Under the pieces are notes generated by a model. The model did not search any database, was not told the DNA's origin, and saw only the letters and a list, made by a program, of their open reading frames with translations. Of a stretch of DNA of 10,671 nt, positions 1 to 6,210 are shown piece by piece. Source of the stretch: Propionibacteriaceae bacterium. Lineage in GTDB: Bacteria; Actinomycetota; Actinomycetes; Propionibacteriales; Propionibacteriaceae. The position numbers and the translations under genes were made by a program. The stretch is from contig DAIESZ010000176.1 in the NCBI GenBank assembly GCA_027346035.1, positions 1 to 10,671 on the forward strand, in the 5' to 3' direction. Each line of letters begins with the position of its first letter. The stretch's first letter is position 1.

Positions 1-912
1 GCCGTGCCCCACGAGGTGGGCGAGCACCGCGGCGGGAATGCCCAGCGCGACCTGGATGCCGAGGTAGCCCATCTGGGCGTTCGTCGACGCGGCGAGGCGG
101 CCCTTGACATCCGGTCGGGTCCGCATCTGTGCGGTTCCGAGCAGCACGGTCGCGACAGCGAGCGCGAGCAGCACGCCGCGGGCCGGCACCGAGGCGTCGA
201 GCACGGGCCAGAGCAGCAGGGCGAGCACGCCCACCCCGTTGACCAACCCGGCGGGGAGGAGCGCGCTGACCGGTGAGGGTGCTTCGGCCGTCTCCGGAAG
301 CCAGCGGTGCAGTGGCACCAGGGCGCTGCGGCTCACGCCGGCGACCACCACAAGGACGGCCATGAGCCCGACCGTGGCGGGGGAGGCCGTGGCCGCGGAG
401 GAAGCGAGTCCGCCGAGATCGAGGGTGCCGAGTCCGAGGCCGCTGACGACGACGGCGGCCCACAGCGCCGCGTCCCCGATCAGCAGGCGGCCGGTCATCA
501 CCCGCCGCGACGACCGGGCGGCGGGTGTCCCGGCGTGGGCGACCAGGCCCGCGACGGACAGCCCTCCCACGGTCCAACCGAACGCGAGCTGCGGCAGGCT
601 CGGCGCGATCACGGCCGTGGCGAGGCCAAGCACGGCGGCGAGTTCGAGTGCGGCGAAGCGGTGCAGCCGGTGCTGGCCCGCGAGGTTGCGGGCCGAGTAC
701 GCCGCGACCAGGGCGCCGATCCCCGTGACGAGCAGCAGGAGGAAGGCCGGGACGGCTCCGACGGCGACGCCGACCGCGGCCGGGCCGAGCGGTCCGAGGT
801 CGAGCATCCCCCAGATCAGGCGGGGGGGTTCGCGCAGGGCGAGCGGGAGGACGGCGAGCGCCGTGAGTGCGAGCAGGATCAGCAGGGTCCGGACCAGGCG
901 GAGACTCGACAT
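1..912 (-). CDS. Proton-channel membrane subunit, NuoL/MrpA/DabB family (3' part off window)
   Basis: The first 304 codons of an integral membrane protein are present and no stop is reached at the left edge. Hydrophobic helices fill almost the whole sequence. Family motifs are clear: PLHRWLP at residues 200-206, PSPVSALL at 212-219, DVKGRLAASTNAQMG at about 268-282, and an HxxxH pair at H299/H303 just before the edge. In NuoL and its relatives these helices carry protons. The short N-terminal region and the LAASTNAQMG-type motif resemble DabB, the membrane partner of DabA (DUF2309) in inorganic-carbon uptake, more than a complex I subunit, and no other nuo gene is in view. The usual TM7 lysine is Arg195 and the TM8 histidine is Pro220. 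ATG at 912 is used; an in-frame GTG lies 9 bases upstream. The regulator at 981 is divergent. The family call is firm; DabB itself is an inference. Confidence 0.82.
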   Translation of the reverse strand, partial: MSSLRLVRTLLILLALTALAVLPLALREPPRLIWGMLDLGPLGPAAVGVAVGAVPAFLLLLVTGIGALVAAYSARNLAGQHRLHRFAALELAAVLGLATAVIAPSLPQLAFGWTVGGLSVAGLVAHAGTPAARSSRRVMTGRLLIGDAALWAAVVVSGLGLGTLDLGGLASSAATASPATVGLMAVLVVVAGVSRSALVPLHRWLPETAEAPSPVSALLPAGLVNGVGVLALLLWPVLDASVPARGVLLALAVATVLLGTAQMRTRPDVKGRLAASTNAQMGYLGIQVALGIPAAVLAHLVGHG

Positions 913-920
913 GGGATGCA

Positions 921-948
921 CAATACACGAATTCAAGTTCCGGTATTG
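921..948. promoter_or_regulatory. 28-bp imperfect palindrome, candidate operator of the divergent regulator
   Basis: The two half-sites are CAATACACGAATTC and, on the other strand, CAATACCGGAACTT, which agree at 10 of 14 positions. The outer CAATAC/GTATTG hexamers match perfectly. The site is an AT-rich island in the 68-bp gap between the NuoL/DabB-like gene (start at 912) and the winged-helix gene (start at 981). This is where a repressor controlling both genes would bind. Binding by that regulator is an inference from position and symmetry. Confidence 0.5.
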
Positions 949-980
949 GCTCTCCACTGTGGGTGCGAGACGATGAGAGG

Positions 981-1286
981 GTGAACAGCGCCGACAGCTC
1001 CCTCCCTCCGGCTTCCGCACGCTCGTGGACCCTGCTCACCAACCACGGTCGGCTGCTGCTCCTCATCGCCGCGCACCCCGACTCGCGCCTGCGCGACCTC
1101 GCCGAGCGCGCCGGTATCACCGAGCGCGCGGCAGGCTCGATCATCAGTGATCTCGAGGACGCCGGATACGTCACGCGCACGCGCGTCGGACGCCGCAACA
1201 CGTACGTCGTGCACCCGGACCGGCCGTTCCGGCACCCCGCCGAGGCCGGTCATCAGGTGGCCGACCTGCTGACGATCTTCTCCTGA
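981..1286 (+). CDS. Small winged helix-turn-helix transcriptional regulator (MarR/ArsR-like)
   Basis: This 101-residue protein is essentially one winged-helix domain. Residues about 18-32 (LLTNHGRLLLLIAAH) form the first helix. Residues 36-61, with AERAGITERAAGSIISDL, form the helix-turn-helix. Residues 63-78 (YVTRTRVGRRNTYVVH) form the basic beta wing. This is the layout of small MarR/ArsR-type DNA-binding proteins that bind as dimers. There are no metal-binding cysteines of the ArsR sensor type and no separate ligand domain, so the signal is unknown. The GTG at 981 has a purine-rich GAGAGG directly before it, which is too close for a normal Shine-Dalgarno. An in-frame GTG at 963 is an alternative start, and a leaderless transcript is possible. 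The gene is divergent from the proton-channel gene, its most likely target, and convergent with the ABC permease. Confidence 0.85.
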   Translation: MNSADSSLPPASARSWTLLTNHGRLLLLIAAHPDSRLRDLAERAGITERAAGSIISDLEDAGYVTRTRVGRRNTYVVHPDRPFRHPAEAGHQVADLLTIFS

Positions 1287-1313
1287 TCCCCCGGGCATCC
1301 CCGATCGGGTTCA
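1284..1313. terminator. Possible bidirectional hairpin between convergent genes
   Basis: The 24-bp gap between the regulator and the ABC permease, plus both stop codons, can fold. TGATCCC at 1284-1290 pairs with GGGTTCA at 1307-1313 with one mismatch, so the two opposing stop codons form the base of the stem. The loop is GC-rich. There is no T tract on either side, so its strength as a terminator is doubtful. Confidence 0.3.
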
Positions 1314-2084
1314 GGGGCGCGTCCAGCCGAACCACCGGACGCCGATGACGGCGAACACCGCGGTATAGGCGATGCAGACTGCCAGGCTGGCCGCCAGGCT
1401 GCCCGTCCACGCGCCACCCGCGGTGGCCGCGGCCAGCAGGTCCGCATACGCACCGCCCGGTGACCAGCGGGCGATCGTCTCGAAGGTGGAGCCGAGCAGG
1501 GGCGTTTGGCCGAACACGCCGAGCAGGATGAGGCCGACACCCACCAGGGCGGAGGTGGCCCGCACGGTCTCGGGGCTGTACACGAGTGCCACGACCGCCT
1601 GGCCGGCGCCGAGATACAGGGCCGAGCCGAGCAGCACGGTGAGCAGTGTCCACAGGTATTCGGCGGGGCGGAAGTTCAGGTGCAGGGCGAACCCACCGAC
1701 CAGCATCAGGACCAGGCACAGGATCAGGACGGCGCACACCTGGATGATCAACCGGCTGACCAGGATCAGCCAACTGGGCACGGGGGCCACGCGCAGCCGC
1801 TGCAGCACGCCGAGTTCGCGGTCGCGGGCCAGCGTGGACGGGTAGGTGATCACGGTCAGCATCGCGGTGCCGAGCATGAGCGCGAGGGCGAGACGCACGT
1901 TCGTGGGCATCTGCGCCCGCTGGTTGTGGCCGATCCCGACAAGCAACACCACGGGCACGATGAGCGTGATCACCAGCACGCGAGCGTTGCGGATCTGCAC
2001 CAGGACGTCGGCGGTGAGAAGGACGCCCAGCTGGCGTACCGGGCTGGTGGTCAGCGTCAGTGGCCGAATCTCAGTCGCGGACAT
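1311..2084 (-). CDS. ABC-2 type transporter permease
   Basis: This 257-residue protein has six membrane segments, at about 34-52, 65-81, 108-130, 143-168, 176-192 and 228-248. That is the ABC-2 exporter permease topology. The stretch between segments 2 and 3, LARDRELGVLQRLRVAPVP (85-103), is the cytoplasmic coupling region that in this family contacts the ATPase. Its charged R-[DE]-R-E-G-x-L-x-R-L-R pattern is typical of drug and daunorubicin-type exporters. The start codon lies within the end of the ATPase gene (14-bp overlap), which implies translational coupling and a dedicated pair. Such pairs usually export hydrophobic compounds, lipids or antibiotics. Nothing here shows the substrate. 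The gene ends convergently to the winged-helix regulator. Confidence 0.9.
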   Translation of the reverse strand: MSATEIRPLTLTTSPVRQLGVLLTADVLVQIRNARVLVITLIVPVVLLVGIGHNQRAQMPTNVRLALALMLGTAMLTVITYPSTLARDRELGVLQRLRVAPVPSWLILVSRLIIQVCAVLILCLVLMLVGGFALHLNFRPAEYLWTLLTVLLGSALYLGAGQAVVALVYSPETVRATSALVGVGLILLGVFGQTPLLGSTFETIARWSPGGAYADLLAAATAGGAWTGSLAASLAVCIAYTAVFAVIGVRWFGWTRP

Positions 2085-2865
2085 GGCTCCCCGTCAATCC
2101 GATGAACACGTCGTCGAGGGTGATCTGGCCGTGGGCGACCTTGCGCACTCGCGGGTCGTCGGCGAAGCGGGACAGCAGACTGGCCGGCGAATCCAGCACC
2201 AGCAGGTCGCCGTGATCGATGATCGCCACCCGGTCGCAGACCGCCGCCGCCTCCTCCATCGAATGGGTGGTCAGCAGCACAGTGCCGCCCTGGCCCCGCA
2301 GGTCGGAGATGCGATCCCACAGCTGCCGTCTGGCCTGGGGGTCGAGCCCGGCGGTCGGCTCGTCCAGCAGCAGGAGCGCGGGCTGATGCAGGGTGGCCAC
2401 CAGCAGCGAGAGCCGCTGTTGCTGGCCGCCGGAGAGTTGGCGGTAGGCGCGCCGGGCCTCCCCGGCCAGATCCATCGAGGCGAGACGCTGGACGACATCG
2501 GCGCTGCTGAGACGAAGCCCGTGCAGACCGGCGAACAGCTGCACGATATCGACCAGACGCAGTTCGGGAGAGAAGCTCGTCGTCTGCAGTTGGACGCCGA
2601 TGTGGGCCCGCGCCCTGGCCGGCTGGTGGAGAGCGTCGATGCCGGCGATCGTCACCGAACCCGCGTCCGGGCGGAGCAGGCCCTCGATCGCGCTCAGGGT
2701 GCTGGTCTTGCCGGCCCCGTTGGGGCCCAGGAGCCCGAACACCTCACCGGGCTCCAGGTCGAGGTCGAGGCCGGTGACCGCGGTCACGGGCCCGTAGCTG
2801 ACCCGCAGACCGCTGATGCTCAAGGGCGAGATGATCGCCCGACGAGCTGTTTCCTGCCCGGGCAT
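2071..2865 (-). CDS. ABC transporter ATP-binding protein (ABC-2 exporter)
   Basis: This 264-residue nucleotide-binding protein has the motifs in order: Walker A GPNGAGKT at 47-54, a Q-loop near Q92/Q94, signature LSGGQQQR at 144-151, Walker B LLLLDEP at 164-170, D-loop AGLD at 172-175, and switch histidine H201 in TTHSMEEA. The TTHSMEEAAAVCDRVAIIDHG segment and the C-terminal ITLDDVFIGLTG tail are typical of CcmA/DrrA-like ATPases that power ABC-2 permeases. It is transcribed first and overlaps the permease by 14 bp, so the two form one exporter. A good Shine-Dalgarno (AGGGAG) precedes the ATG, and a TANNNT -10 sits upstream at 2899-2904. It is an exporter ATPase, so it is unlikely to serve the sugar-enzyme operon next door. 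Confidence 0.93.
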   Translation of the reverse strand: MPGQETARRAIISPLSISGLRVSYGPVTAVTGLDLDLEPGEVFGLLGPNGAGKTSTLSAIEGLLRPDAGSVTIAGIDALHQPARARAHIGVQLQTTSFSPELRLVDIVQLFAGLHGLRLSSADVVQRLASMDLAGEARRAYRQLSGGQQQRLSLLVATLHQPALLLLDEPTAGLDPQARRQLWDRISDLRGQGGTVLLTTHSMEEAAAVCDRVAIIDHGDLLVLDSPASLLSRFADDPRVRKVAHGQITLDDVFIGLTGSHVRD

Positions 2866-2898
2866 CCGTGGTCTCCCTGCGACGTGTGGTCCGCCCCC

Positions 2899-2904
2899 AC
2901 TCTA
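2899..2904 (-). promoter_or_regulatory. Possible -10 box for the ABC exporter operon
   Basis: On the minus strand this reads TAGAGT, matching the actinobacterial TANNNT -10 pattern. It would start transcription about 27 bases before the ATPase ATG, leaving room for the AGGGAG ribosome-binding site. No convincing -35 hexamer is visible at the normal distance. Confidence 0.35.
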
Positions 2905-2957
2905 GGCGCTGCCGACGCGAATGGCGCCGCGCCGCCTTCGACGTCCACCCGGGTCCC

Positions 2958-3020
2958 GCGGCGTACGAGAGCGCCAACGGCGTACGAGATGTCGCGGAAT
3001 CCGGCCGGGTCGTACGCCGC
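2958..3020. repeat. Three copies of GGCGTACGA upstream of the ABC exporter
   Basis: GCGGCGTACGA at 2958-2968 is repeated exactly in inverse orientation at 3010-3020. The 11-mer GGCGTACGAGA occurs at 2960-2970 and again as a direct copy at 2979-2989, a 19-bp period. They lie in the 247-bp gap between the first isomerase gene and the ABC ATPase, about 95-155 bp upstream of the ATPase start. No gene is supported in this gap. The copies could be regulator-binding sites or a structured RNA tail of the isomerase operon; neither is shown. Confidence 0.5.
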
Positions 3021-3112
3021 GAGTGGCCGGGGCCCATGGCGAGCCGCTCCCGATGGAGGGATCGTGGATTGCGCGAACCCACGCCGCGCCGACCGTTGTG
3101 GCCGTCGCCGCG

Positions 3113-3964
3113 TTACAGCAGGCTCCGATAGCCGAGCGCCACCAGGTTGTCGCGAGAGGTCTTCAGGCAGTCGTACGGGTCGCGACCGTACTGCTGGTCC
3201 TGTTCGATGAACAGGTACTGCGCGCCGGACTCGACGGCCCGGTCGATGATCTCGGCCCATTCGAGGTTGCCCTCGCCGACCTCCCCGAACTCCACCACCC
3301 CGGCGAATGCCTGCGTGAACCGGGCGTGGTCACCGTTGCGGAGAGCTTCGAAAACGGACGGGTCCAGCTCGCCGATGCGGTAGTCCTTCAGGTGGACGAG
3401 ATCCACCAGCCCGGCGTACTTCGCCAGCGTTCGGACGGGATCCTTGCCGCCGCGTTGCACCCAGTGCACGTCGATCTCCAGCCGCATCGTCGGGGCCTCG
3501 GCCCGGATGATGTCGAGCAGGGTGCTGCCCTCACGCCTGGCGAACTCGATGTGGTGGTTGTGGTAGTAGAGCGTGATCCCCTCGCCGGCCAGTCGCGTGG
3601 CGATGTCCTCGGCCTGACGGCAGAAATCCAGCAGGGCTTCGTGGGATTCCATCGCCGAGAACGGCATCATGCCGATGCGTATCCGGGAGGATCCCAGACG
3701 CCGGGCGTCGCCGACGATCTTGTCGAAGTGCTCCAGCAGGGAGTCGTTCGGCCCGCCGCCCAGGCCGGCGGACAGGGCGCCGAAGTCGGTGCCGAGTTCG
3801 TCCTTGGCACGGCGCATCTCGGTCACGTTCTCCGGGGTCATCGGTATCTGGGACACCTCGACGGTGGTGAAGCCCGACTCGCGCAGGTGCCGGAGCACCT
3901 CGTAGGGCCCGTCCTTGTCGACCTTGTTCTTCAGCATCATCATCTGGACGCCGATCTTCGCCAT
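3113..3964 (-). CDS. Sugar isomerase/epimerase, TIM-barrel AP-endonuclease-2 superfamily (first)
   Basis: This 283-residue single-domain protein is of the xylose isomerase-like TIM-barrel family, which includes IolE, hexulose 3-epimerases and YcjR. Visible family motifs are an IGVQMMML start strand, YYHNHHIEF at 133-141, EIDVHWVQ at 163-170, HLKD at 191-194, EFGEVGEGNLEW at 225-236 and FIEQDQ at 252-257. Likely metal ligands by family pattern are E140, D165, H191 and E254, so the catalytic set looks intact. The usual reaction moves a keto group or inverts a carbinol centre through an enediol(ate). The ATG at 3964 is chosen because GAAGGAG lies 5 bases before it; an upstream in-frame start would add 12 residues without support. 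It is the last gene of the leftward operon. Substrate is unknown. Confidence 0.88.
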   Translation of the reverse strand: MAKIGVQMMMLKNKVDKDGPYEVLRHLRESGFTTVEVSQIPMTPENVTEMRRAKDELGTDFGALSAGLGGGPNDSLLEHFDKIVGDARRLGSSRIRIGMMPFSAMESHEALLDFCRQAEDIATRLAGEGITLYYHNHHIEFARREGSTLLDIIRAEAPTMRLEIDVHWVQRGGKDPVRTLAKYAGLVDLVHLKDYRIGELDPSVFEALRNGDHARFTQAFAGVVEFGEVGEGNLEWAEIIDRAVESGAQYLFIEQDQQYGRDPYDCLKTSRDNLVALGYRSLL

Positions 3965-3986
3965 GAACGCTCCTTCGCGGGATGGG

Positions 3987-4013
3987 ATCACCCGGACCAC
4001 TTGTCCGGATGGT
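3987..4013 (-). other. Hairpin in the operon between dehydrogenase and isomerase genes
   Basis: CCGGAC (3992-3997) and GTCCGG (4003-4008) form a perfect 6-bp stem with a 5-base loop. After one mismatch, four further pairs (one G-U on one strand) extend it. It sits in the 61-bp gap after the dehydrogenase stop and before the isomerase ribosome-binding site. No T tract follows, so a processing or stability element, or a protein-binding dyad, is as likely as attenuation. Confidence 0.4.
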
Positions 4014-4025
4014 GGGTGTACAGGG

Positions 4026-5045
4026 TCAACGGGCGGGGGCGCTCAACGGCGGCTGGTCGAGCCCGCTCTGGGCGTAGACGTCCTTGAGGATGCGCAGGGA
4101 CTTGACCGCCTCGCGCGGGCTGATCCAGAAGGGGGCGTCGTCGCCCAGCCGGGCGTAGAAGTCCCCGATGAGCATCTCGTGGGAGACGCCCCAGTAGGAC
4201 CGGCCGGCCGAGGAGGCCCGACGCTCGGGCACGACCTCGACCCGGCCGTCGGCGTGGGTGACGGTCAGGTCGCCCCGGATGGACAGGCTTCCTCGCTCGG
4301 CGGTGATGTCGATGGTGACCGGGGCGTCGACGACGTTGGCCAGCGAGCCGTAGACGATGCTGCGTGCGCCTCCCCGATGGGTCAGCAGCATCTCGGCGGT
4401 GTCCTCGACCTCGATGACCTCGCCGTAGACCCTGGTCGACGCGTGGCCGGATACGTCGACGACGTCACCGACGAGCCACTGCACCAGGTCGAGGGTGTGG
4501 ATGGCCTGGTTGATCAACAGTCCGCCGCCGGCACTCGCCCAGCGTCCGCGCCACGGCTTCGCGCGGTAGTAGTCGGCGGTTCGGGTCCACATCACCGTGG
4601 CGGTGGCGCCGAGAACGGCTCCCAACTCTCCCGAATCCAGGAGTCGGCGGGCCGCCTGCGAGGTGGCGTTGTACCTGTTCTGGAAGCACACGCCGACACG
4701 CGCCGCGCTCGCTTCGGCCGCCTCGATCAGCAACTCGGCGTCGTTGATGGTGCTGGCCAGTGGCTTCTCGGTCAGCACATGCACCCCGGCGGCCAGGCAG
4801 TCCAGCGCCACCGGGACGTGCTCGTGGTGGGGGGTGCAGATGTGCACGACGTCGGGGCGCTGCGGCGACGCGAGCAGGGCGCGGTGATCGGCGAAGCCCG
4901 GAACGCCGTATCGGGCCACGGCCGCCTCCAGGGCGGCGGGCTGGGTGTCGCACACGGCGACCAGCTGGATGCCGGTCAGCGCCTCGATGGCCTCGCCGTG
5001 GACGACGGAGACGTCTCCGCATCCGATGATCGCTGCTGTGGTCAT
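4026..5045 (-). CDS. Gfo/Idh/MocA-family NAD(P)-dependent oxidoreductase (first)
   Basis: This 339-residue protein has the normal length for the family. The N-terminal Rossmann fold (residues 1-120) begins AAIIGCGDVSVVH, with the GxGxxxxxH dinucleotide loop at 8-16 and an acidic residue (D33) at the end of strand 2, which favours NAD over NADP. EKP at 93-95 carries the conserved lysine. The C-terminal alpha/beta domain has GGGLLINQAIHTLDL at 173-187 with the conserved histidine H183. These enzymes oxidise or reduce a sugar or inositol hydroxyl. ATG at 5045 is used; upstream codons translate to Arg/Ser-rich sequence and belong to the second isomerase region. It lies 46 bp after the second isomerase and 61 bp before the first. 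Together they suggest keto-sugar chemistry. Confidence 0.92.
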   Translation of the reverse strand: MTTAAIIGCGDVSVVHGEAIEALTGIQLVAVCDTQPAALEAAVARYGVPGFADHRALLASPQRPDVVHICTPHHEHVPVALDCLAAGVHVLTEKPLASTINDAELLIEAAEASAARVGVCFQNRYNATSQAARRLLDSGELGAVLGATATVMWTRTADYYRAKPWRGRWASAGGGLLINQAIHTLDLVQWLVGDVVDVSGHASTRVYGEVIEVEDTAEMLLTHRGGARSIVYGSLANVVDAPVTIDITAERGSLSIRGDLTVTHADGRVEVVPERRASSAGRSYWGVSHEMLIGDFYARLGDDAPFWISPREAVKSLRILKDVYAQSGLDQPPLSAPAR

Positions 5046-5091
5046 GGGTGGCTCTCTGTCGGGGGTGAGGTCGGCTGCGCTGCCGGAGGCG

Positions 5092-5919
5092 TCAGCGGTA
5101 CTCGATGCCCTCGGCGTCCAGCAGGGTGGTGAACGCCCGCCACGCCTCGGTGAACAGTTCCGGGCCCGAGAACCCGCCGAGGCTGTGCGTCTGCGACAGG
5201 TGCGGCTCGAGGGAGAAGAAGCCGTCGAAACCGTCGCGGCGCAGCGCGCGAATCGTCTCCACGACCTCACCGTCGCCGCGGCCCGCGGGCACCACCTCGC
5301 CGGTGCTCAGGTGGGCGTCCTTGATCTGGACGTACTCCAGGTGCGGCCGGATCGCGGCGAACCCCTCGGAGAAGGGGTGGACGCCGACCTGGACGAAGTT
5401 GGCGGCGTCCCAGGCGGCTCGCAGATTCGGTGAGCCCACGGACTCCAGGATGTCGACGCAGCGCCGTGGGATGTCGCCGTAGATCTCCTTCTCGTTCTCG
5501 TGCAGGAAGACGACGCCGCCCTCTTCGGCCACGTCCGCCAGCGCCCGCATACGGCGGAGGACCTCGTCGCGGGAGTCGTCCGGGTCCTGGGCCGGGCGGA
5601 TGAAGAAGGAGAAGATCCGGACGTAGGGTGCGCCCAAGCGGTGCGCGACCTCGACGGCGTGGCGGGCCCGGCGAAGGTGCTCCGTGAAGTCCTCGTCGAT
5701 GAAGATCTTCCCGATGGGGGATCCGATGCTCGACACCTGCACCCCGTGCGTGTCGAGCACCTCAGCTGCCCGGGCGAGCTGGTCGTCGTCGAGGTCGAGC
5801 ACGTTGATTCCCCAGGCACTGCGGAACTCGACGTACGACATTCCGAGCTTCGTGACGAGCGAGACCTGCTCCTCGAGGTCGGGTGAGATCTCGTCGGAGA
5901 ATCCCGAAAGTGTCCACAT
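5092..5919 (-). CDS. Sugar isomerase/epimerase, TIM-barrel AP-endonuclease-2 superfamily (second)
   Basis: This 275-residue TIM-barrel protein is the first gene of the leftward operon. It starts WTLSGFSDEISPDLEEQV, a start typical of one branch of sugar phosphate isomerase/epimerases. Motifs are LHENEKEIYGD at 139-149, AWDAANFVQVG at 169-179, VQIKDAH at 197-203, PAGRGDGE at 211-218 and SLEPHL at 236-241. By family pattern the metal ligands would be a Glu near 141, D171 and E238. The position filled by histidine in the first isomerase (HLKD) is Q198 here, with H203 close by. It is clearly not a recent duplicate of the first isomerase. ATG at 5919 is chosen because GAGGAG lies 8 bases upstream; the frame stays open far upstream but only as shadow sequence. 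The substrate is unknown. Confidence 0.88.
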   Translation of the reverse strand: MWTLSGFSDEISPDLEEQVSLVTKLGMSYVEFRSAWGINVLDLDDDQLARAAEVLDTHGVQVSSIGSPIGKIFIDEDFTEHLRRARHAVEVAHRLGAPYVRIFSFFIRPAQDPDDSRDEVLRRMRALADVAEEGGVVFLHENEKEIYGDIPRRCVDILESVGSPNLRAAWDAANFVQVGVHPFSEGFAAIRPHLEYVQIKDAHLSTGEVVPAGRGDGEVVETIRALRRDGFDGFFSLEPHLSQTHSLGGFSGPELFTEAWRAFTTLLDAEGIEYR

Positions 5920-5985
5920 GGGTGCGGCTCCTCGCCGAGCGTGGTCGATGGATGTGTCTACCCTCGTGCGGCTCCCGGCGGGTGG

Positions 5986-6072
5986 CCACGAGTTGCCACA
6001 TGTTGCCTCGCCCATCCTCGGAGCTCGATGAGCTTTCGACAAGGCCGGACCCACGTGTTGGGCAACTTGTGG
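5986..6072. promoter_or_regulatory. Operator array: four copies of CCACnnGTTG in the divergent control region
   Basis: The decamer CCACnnGTTG occurs at 5986-5995 (CCACGAGTTG) and 5996-6005 (CCACATGTTG), abutting head to tail with a 10-bp period. It occurs again at 6051-6060 (CCACGTGTTG), and inverted at 6063-6072 (CAACTTGTGG). The last two form a 22-bp dyad, CCACnnGTTGnnCAACnnGTGG. The array sits between the second isomerase (start 5919, leftward) and the second dehydrogenase (start 6211, rightward), where it could control both. Spacing of one helical turn and of about 6.5 turns between blocks fits cooperative binding or looping. The regulator is not encoded in the window and its family is not assigned. 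The rest of this 291-bp gap shows no gene and no clear -35/-10 pair. Confidence 0.6.
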
Positions 6073-6210
6073 AAACCGCTTGGCTGCCGGGGGAGTGGGG
6101 CACAGTGTTGGGGGATGCCGCCGCCGGGCACAGCAGCCGGGAGTCTCGGCAGAAATGATCAGTTGACGAGGACTCGCGGACCGGGTCCACGAACGAACGG
6201 AGCACAGCCA

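Noticed and set aside
1311..2865. The ABC genes as the sugar importer for the adjacent enzymes.
   Set aside because: The permease is ABC-2 type and there is no binding protein. This is an exporter, and the repeats and gap at 2866-3112 separate it from the operon.
3113..5919. A C-glycoside deglycosidase (DgpBC/CarBC-like) operon.
   Set aside because: That system needs a small beta subunit of a distinct family next to the alpha subunit. No such gene lies between or beside the isomerases.
6069..6086. A LacI-like site around GTGGAAACCGCTTGGC.
   Set aside because: Only a short, imperfect AAnCnGnTT core is symmetric. The adjacent CCACnnGTTG dyad explains the region much better.
5941..6210. An N-terminal extension of the second dehydrogenase.
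   Set aside because: The frame is open, but the translation is not Rossmann-like. It covers the operator array, and the ATG at 6211 begins directly before the dinucleotide-binding strand.
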